Shown here: positions 15,509 through 24,326 of the stretch, one piece after another
Layout of the letters: each line of letters begins with the position of its first letter
Numbering within the stretch: the first letter of the stretch is position 1
Source: a virus
Length of the DNA: 64,000 nucleotides
IMG/VR virus record: IMGVR_UViG_3300046007_007152
Span: 1-64,000 of that record
Strand: one strand, 5' to 3'
Notes under the pieces: model-generated
Told to the model about the DNA's origin: nothing
Seen by the model: only the letters and a program-made list of their open reading frames with translations
Database searches by the model: none
Position numbers and translations under genes: made by a program

Positions 15509-16525
15509 TTAGTGGTCACGCTTCTTTTTGCTTTCCATCAGCGGATTGGGTGCTAGTGTTGCCATTCTTGCATTTGGATTAGGCATATTGCTAAGTGTGG
15601 TTTGTTGTCTTCGTTGTCGTAGAGCGTCGTAAGCAGATTTAGTTTTGGCAAACTGAGGTGTGTTTATTCTATTTCCAAGTAACTCTGCTCTTTTTTGTAA
15701 TTCTGCATCAAAATTTGTGTTTGATGATATTGGTTTTGTTTTTTCAGCATCTGTTGCTGGTCCTAGTTCTGGTCTTCTAATAACAGAACCAGGTCTTGTA
15801 ATTTGTACTGGTAGAGTTGCATTAGTTTGTGCAATTTCTGTTTCTAGTCTTGCTCTATCTCTCTCTGCTTCTTGTTCTGGTGTTAACTTGGTGCTAACAT
15901 TTGGTGGAGATACTGCACCTCTTAGTTTTTGTAATAAACTTCCGGTTCTTGCTACTGCTCCACCAATTCCTCGTTGAACAGAATCAGAACTACCAAGTGC
16001 ATCAACGGCACCAAGAATTCTATTACCACTTGTATCTCTACGTCCCAATCGTGCATTTCTCTTTTCAAATGCAGTTGCTAATGCTCCAACTGCTCCTGCG
16101 ACTACATTAGATCCAATTGCTCCGTAAATCCCACCGAGTCTTTGCTTTGCTGCTTGTCTTGTTACTACTTGACTACCCATTTGCATCGTATTAGGAGGAA
16201 CAGCCGGTGTAAATTCTGGTCTAAATGTTGATGGTGTTCTATTCTGTCTTCCAAGAGAAGGCATTGCTGATGGTTTAGGTAATTGATTAGGATCTAATAC
16301 TCCAGCGCCTACTTTTCTGCTCAAATCACCAGGTCTTAATAAACTTCTTTTAGTATAAGATGTTGGTGGTCTTTCTTGTACTGGTTGTCTTGTTTCTGGA
16401 TTGATTAATGGTTGTCCTGTTCGCGGATCAATACCACCAGCAACAGCCCGACTAGCAGTGGCTGCTGCAAGTGTTCTAGTTGCAGCATTTTGCTGTTCTT
16501 TAAGATATTGCTTAAAACTTAGCAT
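15509..16525 (-). CDS. Candidate capsid internal protein with targeting leader
   Basis: 338 aa, basic, low-complexity (Arg, Pro, Gln, Thr rich) with a Gly/Ala segment near 135-155. The first ten residues MLSFKQYLKE closely follow the T4 internal-protein capsid-targeting sequence MKTYQEFIAE, with the same length, the same aromatic at positions 4 and 7, and an (I/L)xE end that fits cleavage by the gp21 protease. It lies between 21 and 22, where it could be made with the core. By T4 analogy it would be packed in the prohead, trimmed, and injected with the DNA. T4 has no such gene at this location. The function after entry is unknown. Confidence 0.75.
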   Translation of the reverse strand: MLSFKQYLKEQQNAATRTLAAATASRAVAGGIDPRTGQPLINPETRQPVQERPPTSYTKRSLLRPGDLSRKVGAGVLDPNQLPKPSAMPSLGRQNRTPSTFRPEFTPAVPPNTMQMGSQVVTRQAAKQRLGGIYGAIGSNVVAGAVGALATAFEKRNARLGRRDTSGNRILGAVDALGSSDSVQRGIGGAVARTGSLLQKLRGAVSPPNVSTKLTPEQEAERDRARLETEIAQTNATLPVQITRPGSVIRRPELGPATDAEKTKPISSNTNFDAELQKRAELLGNRINTPQFAKTKSAYDALRQRRQQTTLSNMPNPNARMATLAPNPLMESKKKRDH

Positions 16526-17169
16526 TAAAGTTTCTTAAAAAAGTCTTCAAATAATCTTAATGCTTTTTTTTCTATATTTTTGGTTGAAGTCTTTTTCATG
16601 GTTCGTTTTGCTTCCATCAAATCTCTCTCCAACCAAGAACCATTATTCCATACCCATTCTTTTCCTTCCATGATGCCATTTACAAATGCACCCGGAGCAG
16701 ATGGATCAGCAACAATATCAACGGCAGAAAGCATCAAATCTGGTTGAACAATCTTTTTTCCATTTTGCTCAACGAGTGATCCCATTGCTCTTGAACTAAC
16801 ACCAAGTTTTGCACCTTCTCGAATTAGTTCTCCTGCTATCTTTCCCATTGGAGTACTTTCAAGAATTTTGGCTTTTCCATAAACCTTATTCTTTTTGAAT
16901 TCCAACATAACGATTCTGTGACTAACTCTATCAAGGTTTACAGTTGGACCTGTTGGATGTCCTAGTTCACCAAAGGCACGATTGCAATTCACAAATTCGG
17001 TAATATAACGACCAACCTCTTTGTTTAGAGTATCATAAGGATATACTCTACCGTTTCGGTTACATTCATCAGAAACCATGAAGACACCCTCTATAAAGAG
17101 AGACTTTTTATCTTCTGGACCTTCTGTAATGTATTGAATGTCCTCTATAGTTTCTGTGATGAGTTTCAT
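16525..17169 (-). CDS. 21: Prohead maturation protease gp21
   Basis: Serine protease of the herpesvirus-assemblin-like fold that cleaves head proteins at (I/L)xE sites. Motifs: LFIEGVFM then RNGRVYP near the N-terminus, catalytic His in FGELGHP (H71) and Ser in LGVSSRAMGS (S125/S126), with VDIVADPSAPGA downstream; all align with T4 gp21. The start at 17169 (MKLITETIED) is chosen because it overlaps the upstream TAA and begins where T4-like homology does; an in-frame extension upstream is unlikely. 214 aa (T4 212). Confidence 0.94.
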   Translation of the reverse strand: MKLITETIEDIQYITEGPEDKKSLFIEGVFMVSDECNRNGRVYPYDTLNKEVGRYITEFVNCNRAFGELGHPTGPTVNLDRVSHRIVMLEFKKNKVYGKAKILESTPMGKIAGELIREGAKLGVSSRAMGSLVEQNGKKIVQPDLMLSAVDIVADPSAPGAFVNGIMEGKEWVWNNGSWLERDLMEAKRTMKKTSTKNIEKKALRLFEDFFKKL

Positions 17170-17738
17170 TATTCGTCTTTCTTTGCTTTCTTCCATGCAG
17201 TTGCATATTGAACAGACTTACCGCGTTTGCCATATTGTGCTTTAAAGGATTCTCTTGCCTTTTTAGAATGAGTCATGTGTTTCATACCGGAAGGAGAAAC
17301 TTCATCTAGTTGTTCAGTTTCTTCTGAAATTCCAGTGGACTTTTTGAATGCTTTTTGATTCATTTCCGCTGCTTTATTATCTTGATTGCAATTATCGCAA
17401 CCTTCATCTTCATAAACTAAACCATCTTCTCCCATTTTTTCTTCCTCGTCTTCTTCCTCTTCCTCCTCCTCTTCCTCCTCTTCCTCTTCCTCTTTTTTCT
17501 CAAGAAGATCATTTAGTTCTGAACGAAGTTCATTGGCTTCATCAAGTTCAGTTTCTAGTTCTAATTCACCTTCAACCTCTTCCTCTGTAGTTTCATCCAA
17601 GAAAGTCTGTGGTGCATATTCTTCAAACTTGGCTTGAAGTCTCTCGTTGAGTTTTTGCATCAAAAGATCGTGTACGATTCTTTTTGTTTCTACTACGTTC
17701 TCTTGAATTACGTTTTTAATTAGATCGTTGGTGTCCAT
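17169..17738 (-). CDS. Acidic prohead core protein (gp67/68-like by position)
   Basis: 189 aa. The central segment has a run of 14 Glu followed by DEEE (about residues 82-100), encoded by GAG/GAA triplets. The C-terminal ~50 residues are basic (SKKARESFKAQYGKRGKS). T4 has the small core proteins gp67 (very acidic) and gp68 between 20 and 21, so this probably takes that role in the prohead core. I see no residue-level match to either. The stop overlaps the gene 21 start by one base (TAATG). The poly-Glu tract is a microsatellite and may vary in length. Confidence 0.65.
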   Translation of the reverse strand: MDTNDLIKNVIQENVVETKRIVHDLLMQKLNERLQAKFEEYAPQTFLDETTEEEVEGELELETELDEANELRSELNDLLEKKEEEEEEEEEEEEEEDEEEKMGEDGLVYEDEGCDNCNQDNKAAEMNQKAFKKSTGISEETEQLDEVSPSGMKHMTHSKKARESFKAQYGKRGKSVQYATAWKKAKKDE

Positions 17739-17740
17739 TT

Positions 17741-18178
17741 TTATCTCCGGTATAATTTTTCCGCAGTTTTTACTGCTTTCTTGAATCCATGTTCTGATTC
17801 AAGCATGAGGTTTACTAACTTATCCTTATGTGAAGTATTTAGAGTTTTATATAATTCTGCCAAATATTTAGCCATATTTGGAGTTATTTCAAGTAGAGAA
17901 CCATCTTTTGCGGTTGCCCAAGTAGTTCTGTTTGTATTAATTGCAACATTTACTTCATTAATAGGCATATACTCAACAGAAACCTTTTCCTCAAAAATTT
18001 TTATTTCTTTTTTTGGTTTAGGTTTTGTTTGTATGTTTTTTAATATTTTGTTTGCTTCTTTTAGATAAAGATGCGCTAAAGAATCACAGATTTTTTCCTT
18101 AATAAGAGAATATACTTCCTTTTTAAAAAGGTCTTTATTTTCTTCTTTTAAGGCTGAAAACTCTGGACGGTTATTCAT
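17741..18178 (-). CDS. Head-cluster hypothetical protein, 145 aa
   Basis: Unrecognised. Helix-rich N-terminal half (DLFKKEVYSLIKEKICDSL), a Lys/Pro linker, then a compact C-terminal domain with ITPNMAKYLAELYKTLN and a basic end. ATGA overlap with the portal gene upstream shows tight coupling. Its place between 20 and the acidic core protein suggests a prohead core or portal-assembly role, similar in position to T4 gp67; inferred from position only. Confidence 0.7.
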   Translation of the reverse strand: MNNRPEFSALKEENKDLFKKEVYSLIKEKICDSLAHLYLKEANKILKNIQTKPKPKKEIKIFEEKVSVEYMPINEVNVAINTNRTTWATAKDGSLLEITPNMAKYLAELYKTLNTSHKDKLVNLMLESEHGFKKAVKTAEKLYRR

Positions 18179-19755
18179 TGTGGAGCCTGTTCGCCTTCTT
18201 GCTGCTCTGGTTGTATTCCTAATGCAAGCATTTGTTGTTGTTGTTCTACCGATTTAATCAATGCTTCTTGTTGTTCTTTTGCAATCTGTGCATTAATTTC
18301 TATAATTTCTTCATCGGTCTGTTTGAGTATGTTCTTTCGAATATACTCCTCAGAGTAATAACGTCCAACCACTCCTGCCAAATTATTTAGCATATCTAAT
18401 CTGTCACGAAGAATATCATTTTCTTTTAATTCATTGAAATATGAATCTTTGTTGAATTTAAATGCAACATCTTGTTGAATTTTGTTCCACTCATCCTCTG
18501 TCATTATTCCCTTGAGAATAACTTGAGTCTTAATTAGATCTAACAAAAGAGAGGTGAACCTGAGCCTTAGTCTTTCTACAAATTTATAGAATTTAACTTC
18601 ATCTCTTGTAATTTCAGCAGAACGACCCATGTTGAATCCAGTTTCTGCTTCAAGTCGAGAAATAGGAACATTCAGTGCTCTATACAACTTCTTTTGTAAA
18701 TAAAGAACGTCTTCCATTTCTCCTAAATTTTGCCCACCATCTAATGTCTGTATTTCTGTTCCTCTTCCACCTTCTCTTCGTGGCATCCAGAAATCTTCCA
18801 ACATATGCATGTGGTTTCTATCGTCACGAATCTGACCAGTGGCTGAATCATATGTAATTTTATTACGGTAACGATTCATGATCTCTCGTAGATATTGTTC
18901 TGCCTTTTGTTTTGGAAGATTTCCTACGTCGATGTAGAATATTCTTCTCTCTGGTGCGCGAGAAATTCGGTATATTACAACAGCATCTTCAATTTGACGC
19001 AACATGTTAAGTGGTCGTATTGCTTTTTGAAGATAACCAATTACTCTTTTTGTTACTGCATCCACTACACCAGAATGCGAATAAGCAACTGTGTCTATGG
19101 TAAATCTATATCCAGATGGAGTCGTTGGATATAGTGCTTCCTTATCAGTGTCCGTATAGACGTAATACTCATCCACTTTCTTTACAAAAGGAATAATCTG
19201 ACCACCAGATACTTTTGCTCTTTCTTTTTCTACTTTTCTTACCTTTTTGATTTTTACCGGATCAATTGGTATCAAAGAAACTAATCCTTTTTGTGGATTT
19301 GTTTTATCTATTTCTTTGTAGTAAAAAACTTTGCTGTCAATATACCATCTTCTAAAAATTTCATGTCCTTTATTACTAAAGTCTAATAGTTTTAGGATGT
19401 GGTTATATTCAAAGTATATTTTGGTTTTTATTGAGTCTGGAAGATTTACATAATCTAAATTTAGTTTAATGGGTTTTCTGTCTTCTCCCATTACTATACT
19501 TTCATTGACAATATCTTCAATTGCGCTGTCAACTTCTGGGTGAAGAGCCATTCCTCTATATTGCCCAATGAGTTGGTTCTCGTCCCTAATAGAACCGGAG
19601 AAGTCAATGGATGTACCAAAGACTCCTCCAGTTTCAAATGTATAGGTTCCGTCGTAGGGTTCAGGTGTTACCGGAATCTGATTTGTTTCTAGACTCTTTT
19701 CTTCCTGATCTTTTCTTTTTCCAAAACTAAAACCAAATATGTCAGTTATTGCCAT
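18175..19755 (-). CDS. 20: Portal vertex protein gp20
   Basis: Forms the dodecameric DNA-entry portal and starts head assembly. 526 aa (T4 524). Family blocks visible: HPEVDSAIEDIVNE (72-85), RAPERRIFYIDVGNLP (about 270), MLEDFWMPRREGGRGTEIQTL and GGQNLGEMEDVLYLQKKLY (about 318-355), and FNMGRSAEITRDEVKF. The C-terminus is Gln/Glu-rich. Directly downstream of the tail-tube gene. Confidence 0.97.
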   Translation of the reverse strand: MAITDIFGFSFGKRKDQEEKSLETNQIPVTPEPYDGTYTFETGGVFGTSIDFSGSIRDENQLIGQYRGMALHPEVDSAIEDIVNESIVMGEDRKPIKLNLDYVNLPDSIKTKIYFEYNHILKLLDFSNKGHEIFRRWYIDSKVFYYKEIDKTNPQKGLVSLIPIDPVKIKKVRKVEKERAKVSGGQIIPFVKKVDEYYVYTDTDKEALYPTTPSGYRFTIDTVAYSHSGVVDAVTKRVIGYLQKAIRPLNMLRQIEDAVVIYRISRAPERRIFYIDVGNLPKQKAEQYLREIMNRYRNKITYDSATGQIRDDRNHMHMLEDFWMPRREGGRGTEIQTLDGGQNLGEMEDVLYLQKKLYRALNVPISRLEAETGFNMGRSAEITRDEVKFYKFVERLRLRFTSLLLDLIKTQVILKGIMTEDEWNKIQQDVAFKFNKDSYFNELKENDILRDRLDMLNNLAGVVGRYYSEEYIRKNILKQTDEEIIEINAQIAKEQQEALIKSVEQQQQMLALGIQPEQQEGEQAPQ

Positions 19756-19776
19756 AATATAATATCTTTTTTAAAA

Positions 19777-20331
19777 TTAAGAGGTTGGGCTTTGTGCTTC
19801 GTAAGTATAATGACTATAAGAAATAGCGACTTGAAATTGTGCTGTTTGATTTGCTGCTGCCATATCTAGCGAAACTGGTCCAACCTGTGTTGGCCATGCA
19901 TTTCTTAAAATTATTTTCTTTAAGAATGCATCAGACTGATGATCTAAATGTTCAACAGTAAGATCAACGCAGAAATTGCTAACGTGTCTTCTGTCTTGTG
20001 CTACGTTATCTTCATGGCTGTTAAACAACTCTGACCATGCATGGAATGCATCCCAAGTGCTACTTGCACCAGTATCATCCAGTACTGTTACATTCCAGTC
20101 GTTATATACCCTGTCGCCTGGAAATTTGTAAATTCTTCCTCTAAACGGAATTGGTATATTTCCTACTATGCTTTCTGGTAGAGTTGCTGCAACGCAATGT
20201 GTGTCGATGAATAATCCGTTTCCACCAGTTGCTAAATTACTTGGTGGGGTTGCAGTAATTCTAAATCTATTTGGACGAGTACCACCTTGAAACTTGTCCT
20301 GAAACGTGGAAATTGAGTGAATTGTTGCCAT
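19777..20331 (-). CDS. 19: Tail tube protein gp19
   Basis: Main tube subunit inside the contractile sheath. 184 aa (T4 163). Characteristic parts: PNRFRITATPPSN, FRGRIYKFPGDRVYNDWNVTV, WDAFHAWSELFNSHEDN and an ending SYSHYTYEAQ. It follows sheath gene 18 as in T4 and has its own late box and SD. Two more members of the same family occur at 12415-12948 and 57976-58545. Confidence 0.95.
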   Translation of the reverse strand: MATIHSISTFQDKFQGGTRPNRFRITATPPSNLATGGNGLFIDTHCVAATLPESIVGNIPIPFRGRIYKFPGDRVYNDWNVTVLDDTGASSTWDAFHAWSELFNSHEDNVAQDRRHVSNFCVDLTVEHLDHQSDAFLKKIILRNAWPTQVGPVSLDMAAANQTAQFQVAISYSHYTYEAQSPTS

Positions 20332-20351
20332 TTTGTCTCCTGTGTTTTACT

Positions 20352-20359
20352 TATTTATT
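20352..20359 (-). promoter_or_regulatory. Late promoter box AATAAATA before 19
   Basis: Seven of eight match to TATAAATA. T4 geometry gives +1 at 20346 (A) and a 15-nt leader with an AGGAG SD before the gene 19 ATG. It allows extra tube synthesis relative to sheath. Confidence 0.6.
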
Positions 20360-21515
20360 ATAAAACGGCATCAGTATTTAGGTTAGTAATTCTAAGTTTG
20401 ACGAAGTTTACAGACTTTGTTGGTTTGATGAATACATCAGCAACAAATTGATTTGAGTCTATAATTGAGGCTGGATTATTTGATTCATCACATACAACTC
20501 TATAATCAAATATTCCTCTTCCTTCTTTAATTTGCTGTAAGAATCCATTTGCAGAATTAGCAAACAGAGATCGTGTTCCTGCGTCGTTTACTTCGAACAA
20601 AACAGAACGAGCAGATCGTCCCAAAGTTTGTTTAATGTAATTAATTAGACGAACTACATTTACTCTTGTGAGACTTGATGTGCTTGTTGCTTCTCTTGTC
20701 TTATCTCCGAATAGATAAGTTCCCTCGCCAGGAATACCGATTACAGAATTAATTTCAGCATCATCGTAAAGTGCATCTTGTTCAGATGCTTTTGGATTCT
20801 TTACAAGACGAACTACATTTAGTATTCTTCCGCGACGAGTTCCGGCCGGAGATGACCAAAGAGTTGCATCTCTATCGGTTCTAGCAAAACATCCAGCAAC
20901 ATCTGATGCGAGTGGAATTGTAACGAAGTTTTCACCAACAGTTTGATTTGACAAACCAAGCATTACTTTTTCACCACCTACTAAGAATGCTTTGTTATCA
21001 GTGGTTGCATCTGCAACTGATGGGAATGCTGTTACACCAGATACTGCGGTTCCGCTTGCATAACCAGCATAAGTTACACCCACAACACCGATTGTTGTAT
21101 CTCTTTCTGCAATTGTGTTTAGTACTGCCGAGACATGTGTTGTGTTGATTTGAGATGTGAAAACAGTATCTAATTGAATGTTTGTATCAAAAAACGCAGT
21201 TGAAGTTTCTGCAATTCTAAGAACACCACCGTATGAGAGGTAATTATAAGCAGAATACCAATCCTGCTTCCAATCTCCGGTTGGTCCTGGTCCGGTGGCT
21301 CCACCATATGTTGTTCCATTTAGCAAACCAATCCAGTCTGCTAAACTTTCAACTGTCATATAATCATTATCTTTATCTGCTGTTACCCCGAATAGAGTAA
21401 CTAAACTTGGGGTGCTGAGGCTGAACATGCCTGAAATGTGAGCACTTCCTCCCTCTGAACCAGCGACTACGAATGAATTGTCAATTACGGTTACGCTTAC
21501 GTTTGGTCTTGCCAT
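20358..21515 (-). CDS. 18: Tail sheath protein gp18 (short form)
   Basis: Contractile sheath subunit. 385 aa against 659 in T4. The N-terminus (SVTVIDNSFV...) and the C-terminal domain (FEVNDAGTRSLFANSANGFLQQIKEGRGIFDYRVVCDESN... VADVFIKPTKSVNFVKLRI) match the conserved sheath core that interlocks neighbours. YNYLSYGGVLRI is the usual central motif. The missing ~270 residues correspond in T4 to the outer protruding domains, so the sheath surface should be smoother. Own late promoter. Confidence 0.93.
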   Translation of the reverse strand: MARPNVSVTVIDNSFVVAGSEGGSAHISGMFSLSTPSLVTLFGVTADKDNDYMTVESLADWIGLLNGTTYGGATGPGPTGDWKQDWYSAYNYLSYGGVLRIAETSTAFFDTNIQLDTVFTSQINTTHVSAVLNTIAERDTTIGVVGVTYAGYASGTAVSGVTAFPSVADATTDNKAFLVGGEKVMLGLSNQTVGENFVTIPLASDVAGCFARTDRDATLWSSPAGTRRGRILNVVRLVKNPKASEQDALYDDAEINSVIGIPGEGTYLFGDKTREATSTSSLTRVNVVRLINYIKQTLGRSARSVLFEVNDAGTRSLFANSANGFLQQIKEGRGIFDYRVVCDESNNPASIIDSNQFVADVFIKPTKSVNFVKLRITNLNTDAVL

Positions 21516-21545
21516 TTTTATCTCCTAGAGATGCCTTACTAGGGG

Positions 21546-21553
21546 TATTTATT
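21546..21553 (-). promoter_or_regulatory. Late promoter box AATAAATA before 18
   Basis: Seven of eight match, followed by CCCC. T4 geometry gives +1 at 21540 (A) and a 25-nt leader with TAGGAG SD, a good late-promoter layout in the 45-bp gap between 17 and 18. Confidence 0.65.
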
Positions 21554-21560
21554 TAATTCG

Positions 21561-23225
21561 TTATTTCCACTCGTCTGCTTTCCATAAATCCTTTCCGTCT
21601 GAAAATGTCTTCATATCTTCGTCTTCGTAGGAGGAAATAAACCCAAAAGGCGCCAAATCGTCCTCAAGTTGTTTAATTTCATTTTTATATAAAGCAAGTC
21701 TGGTGTCCAGATTAGTTAATTCTTTAAAATAGGGTTGTCTTGATAACCAGGCAAAAAGAACTAGAGACATTACTAAATCGTCCGTATGACCATCTTCCGC
21801 ACCATAAGTCTGTGCTTTACTGACAAATGACATCAATTCTGTCAGAATATCGTAATCTTCCAACATTAATTTGTCTTGTTCAATCATATTCTTTAGTACT
21901 GAACATCCAACTCGTTTTACCTGACTTGTCGTTCTTACTCCAAATACACTCTCTCCTTTTCCGAAACCGCCACTAACAACCTGTCCTTTTCTACCCTTCA
22001 TGCTAGTCATAAGAACATGTTCATATTCAAGTTCACTGTGTAAAATATCAGCAACCTGTCCACCAATGTCATTGATCTCTATAAAGACATATGCTTTATT
22101 GTACTTGTAAGCGGCTTTTTCGATAACAGTAGGAAATAACATGGGTGATATAATATTATTTCTAAATTTACATACCAGTTTATACGGAGAAGTTGTGGCA
22201 TCTATTACCGTAAATGCACTATAGTCTTTTCCCTGTCCTCTGGCAGTATCTACAGTTATAAAGTACAAATGATCTTCTATTGGTTGTTCATAAACAGTAA
22301 GACCATCTTTAGTAACATATTCTGGTTCTTTCCATGACATTGTATTTAATTTTGATGTAGAAATTAATGTGTTTGAAGATCCCAAAAAGTTACATTCAAA
22401 TTCGGATTCGAACTGCTTTTCCGAAGTTTGTTTGATCATTTCCTCTTTCCACTTTTGATCTCTTAATTTTCCTCCAGATGTTACTGGAACTTGAGACCAG
22501 TGTACTTCAATTGGAACATATTCATTTTTTGTTGGATCTCCCTCTTTTCGAGTCGCACCCTTCCAAAGTTTATAAAACATATTAAGACCATTAGGTGTAG
22601 AGATAATTAAAACTTTGGTGCTAACACCAGAAGTAATTGTTGGAAACACAGAACTAAAGAATTCTTCTGCAATATTTTGGGGAACGAACGCAAACTCATC
22701 AAGAAATAACATGTTAAATGATCCACCACGCACAGCGGATGCTGACGTAGAAGATGCTAAAATTTTAGAACCATTTTCTAATTGAATAGATCCTTTATTC
22801 CATTCTAAAATTCCTTGTTGAATCCATTTAGGTAAATACTCATATGCTAATTTTAGACGAGACAACATTTCTCTTGCCGTGGATTGTTTGTTTGCAAGAA
22901 TTGCAACACTCATGTTTTGATTAAACAAAATATAATGTAGAATATAACCAATAACAGTTGTAGATTTTCCAGACTGACGAGGTAGTTTTGCTATGATATA
23001 TCGGTTATCATGAAATTTTCGAACCATGTCCTGTTGGTAATCATAAAGATCAAAAGGAACAAGACCCTTATCAAGAGTTACGATTTTTATGTAATTTTTA
23101 ATAAAGTAAACAGGATCGTTCGCACATTTAAGATATTCATCAATCTGTTCTTTAGTAAATTCAATTTTTACCCCAGGTCCTTTTAGGTTGGGATTTCCAA
23201 GATAACTTTTATCTTTGCTCGTCAT
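21561..23225 (-). CDS. 17: Terminase large subunit gp17
   Basis: DNA-packaging motor with ATPase and headful nuclease. Walker A LPRQSGKST (K87), Walker B MLFLDEFAF (about 171-179, Asp-Glu) and coupling motif ISTPNG. The nuclease domain has ITVDTARGQGKD (about 330), a second acidic site EINDIGG, and HTDDLVMSL (about 489). 554 aa (T4 610). The start overlaps the gene 16 end by 17 bp. Confidence 0.97.
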   Translation of the reverse strand: MTSKDKSYLGNPNLKGPGVKIEFTKEQIDEYLKCANDPVYFIKNYIKIVTLDKGLVPFDLYDYQQDMVRKFHDNRYIIAKLPRQSGKSTTVIGYILHYILFNQNMSVAILANKQSTAREMLSRLKLAYEYLPKWIQQGILEWNKGSIQLENGSKILASSTSASAVRGGSFNMLFLDEFAFVPQNIAEEFFSSVFPTITSGVSTKVLIISTPNGLNMFYKLWKGATRKEGDPTKNEYVPIEVHWSQVPVTSGGKLRDQKWKEEMIKQTSEKQFESEFECNFLGSSNTLISTSKLNTMSWKEPEYVTKDGLTVYEQPIEDHLYFITVDTARGQGKDYSAFTVIDATTSPYKLVCKFRNNIISPMLFPTVIEKAAYKYNKAYVFIEINDIGGQVADILHSELEYEHVLMTSMKGRKGQVVSGGFGKGESVFGVRTTSQVKRVGCSVLKNMIEQDKLMLEDYDILTELMSFVSKAQTYGAEDGHTDDLVMSLVLFAWLSRQPYFKELTNLDTRLALYKNEIKQLEDDLAPFGFISSYEDEDMKTFSDGKDLWKADEWK

Positions 23226-23661
23226 TATCTAAAGCCTTTTTTCTACTTCTGGACTGATTCACTATGTCCTGAAGATCACTTGTTGAACCAACATAAATTG
23301 CATTGGTTGTTTTATTATTTACCGTAATTTCTTCTTTTTGAATATTTTTCTTTTGCTGATGCAGATCAATTAAATCTTTATTCATTTCAGCAAGTTGTTT
23401 TGCAAAATTAGAAACTACTTCGAATCCTCTGGGAGAGTCTAAACTTTCTGCCAAAGATATGGCATTTTCAAGACTATCTTTTCCCTTTTCTATGAGTTCT
23501 TTTAAATTCTGTCTAGCATATTCAAAATCTGAATCAATTTTTTTAGTATCTTGTGGTTCTTTTGGTTGAACTGGAACAAGAACTTCTTTTGGGTTTGATT
23601 TAAAATCTACACCTAGACTTTGAGATATAGAATTAAAAACATTTGGAACATCATCTGTCAT
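23209..23661 (-). CDS. 16: Terminase small subunit gp16
   Basis: Recognises DNA and regulates gp17. 150 aa (T4 164). Predicted central coiled coil (YARQNLKELIEKGKDSLENA... then SPRGFEVVSNFAKQLAEMNKDLIDLHQQKK), the family pattern of gp16 oligomerisation helices with the SPR(A/G)xEV turn. It overlaps both gp15 upstream (ATGA) and gp17 downstream. Confidence 0.92.
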   Translation of the reverse strand: MTDDVPNVFNSISQSLGVDFKSNPKEVLVPVQPKEPQDTKKIDSDFEYARQNLKELIEKGKDSLENAISLAESLDSPRGFEVVSNFAKQLAEMNKDLIDLHQQKKNIQKEEITVNNKTTNAIYVGSTSDLQDIVNQSRSRKKALDNDEQR

Positions 23662-24326
23662 AGTGTGTCATCCTCCAAGATATCGATATTCATTTCTTTA
23701 ATAATTCCAGAATCACTTTCTTTAATCTTGGAATATATGTAAGCCTTTGCGGTAAATTGTAAACTAGTATATAATTCTCTTCTTGTAGAAAAATCACCAG
23801 TGGTAAACTGATCATTAAATGATACGTTGTTCAATACAATAGGAACGTCTATTTTTGTATCCAATTCATTCATCTTTAAAGTAACAACAAACTCTGGAGA
23901 AAAATAAGGTATAACTTGCTCAACTATTTGAAGACTGTCATCAACGTTTCTTGCAAAAACATGTAAGTAATATTGAACGTTATATGGAACTTCAACAAAA
24001 GATTGATATGTGGTGGCTTCTGCTCCAGTTCCAACCGTTTTGACTTTTTTGTTTATTTTGTTAACTTTTCGCTGAGGATCATATTGAATAGTAGTTAATT
24101 CAAATGCTAATCTTGGAAGCATTGTTTCAATTTTTACATTATTTGAAATAGAACTTGCTTCAGTTAATCTTCTAACAAATTTTTCTTTTCCAGAGTAAGT
24201 TAAAGGGACACGCTTTCTCTCTTCCATCCCGGTGGATGTTTCTTTTGATACATAAATTTCATCAAATAAACCACCAAACGCTAATGTTAGTTTTTTAAGT
24301 GTATGATTGTAAAAATATTGAAACAT
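23658..24326 (-). CDS. 15: Tail terminator / proximal sheath stabiliser gp15
   Basis: Caps the tube and sheath and connects the tail to the neck. 222 aa (T4 272). N-terminal YFYNHTLKKLTLAFGGLFDEI and VPLTYSGKEKFVRRL plus PRLAFELTTIQYDPQRKVNK are standard family blocks. Followed by 16 and preceded by 14, exactly the T4 order. Confidence 0.94.
   Translation of the reverse strand: MFQYFYNHTLKKLTLAFGGLFDEIYVSKETSTGMEERKRVPLTYSGKEKFVRRLTEASSISNNVKIETMLPRLAFELTTIQYDPQRKVNKINKKVKTVGTGAEATTYQSFVEVPYNVQYYLHVFARNVDDSLQIVEQVIPYFSPEFVVTLKMNELDTKIDVPIVLNNVSFNDQFTTGDFSTRRELYTSLQFTAKAYIYSKIKESDSGIIKEMNIDILEDDTL

Noticed and set aside
17441-17500. Repeat array or CRISPR-like signal
   Set aside because: It is a triplet Glu-codon tract without spacers, inside a clear coding frame. 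No CRISPR array was seen anywhere in the window.
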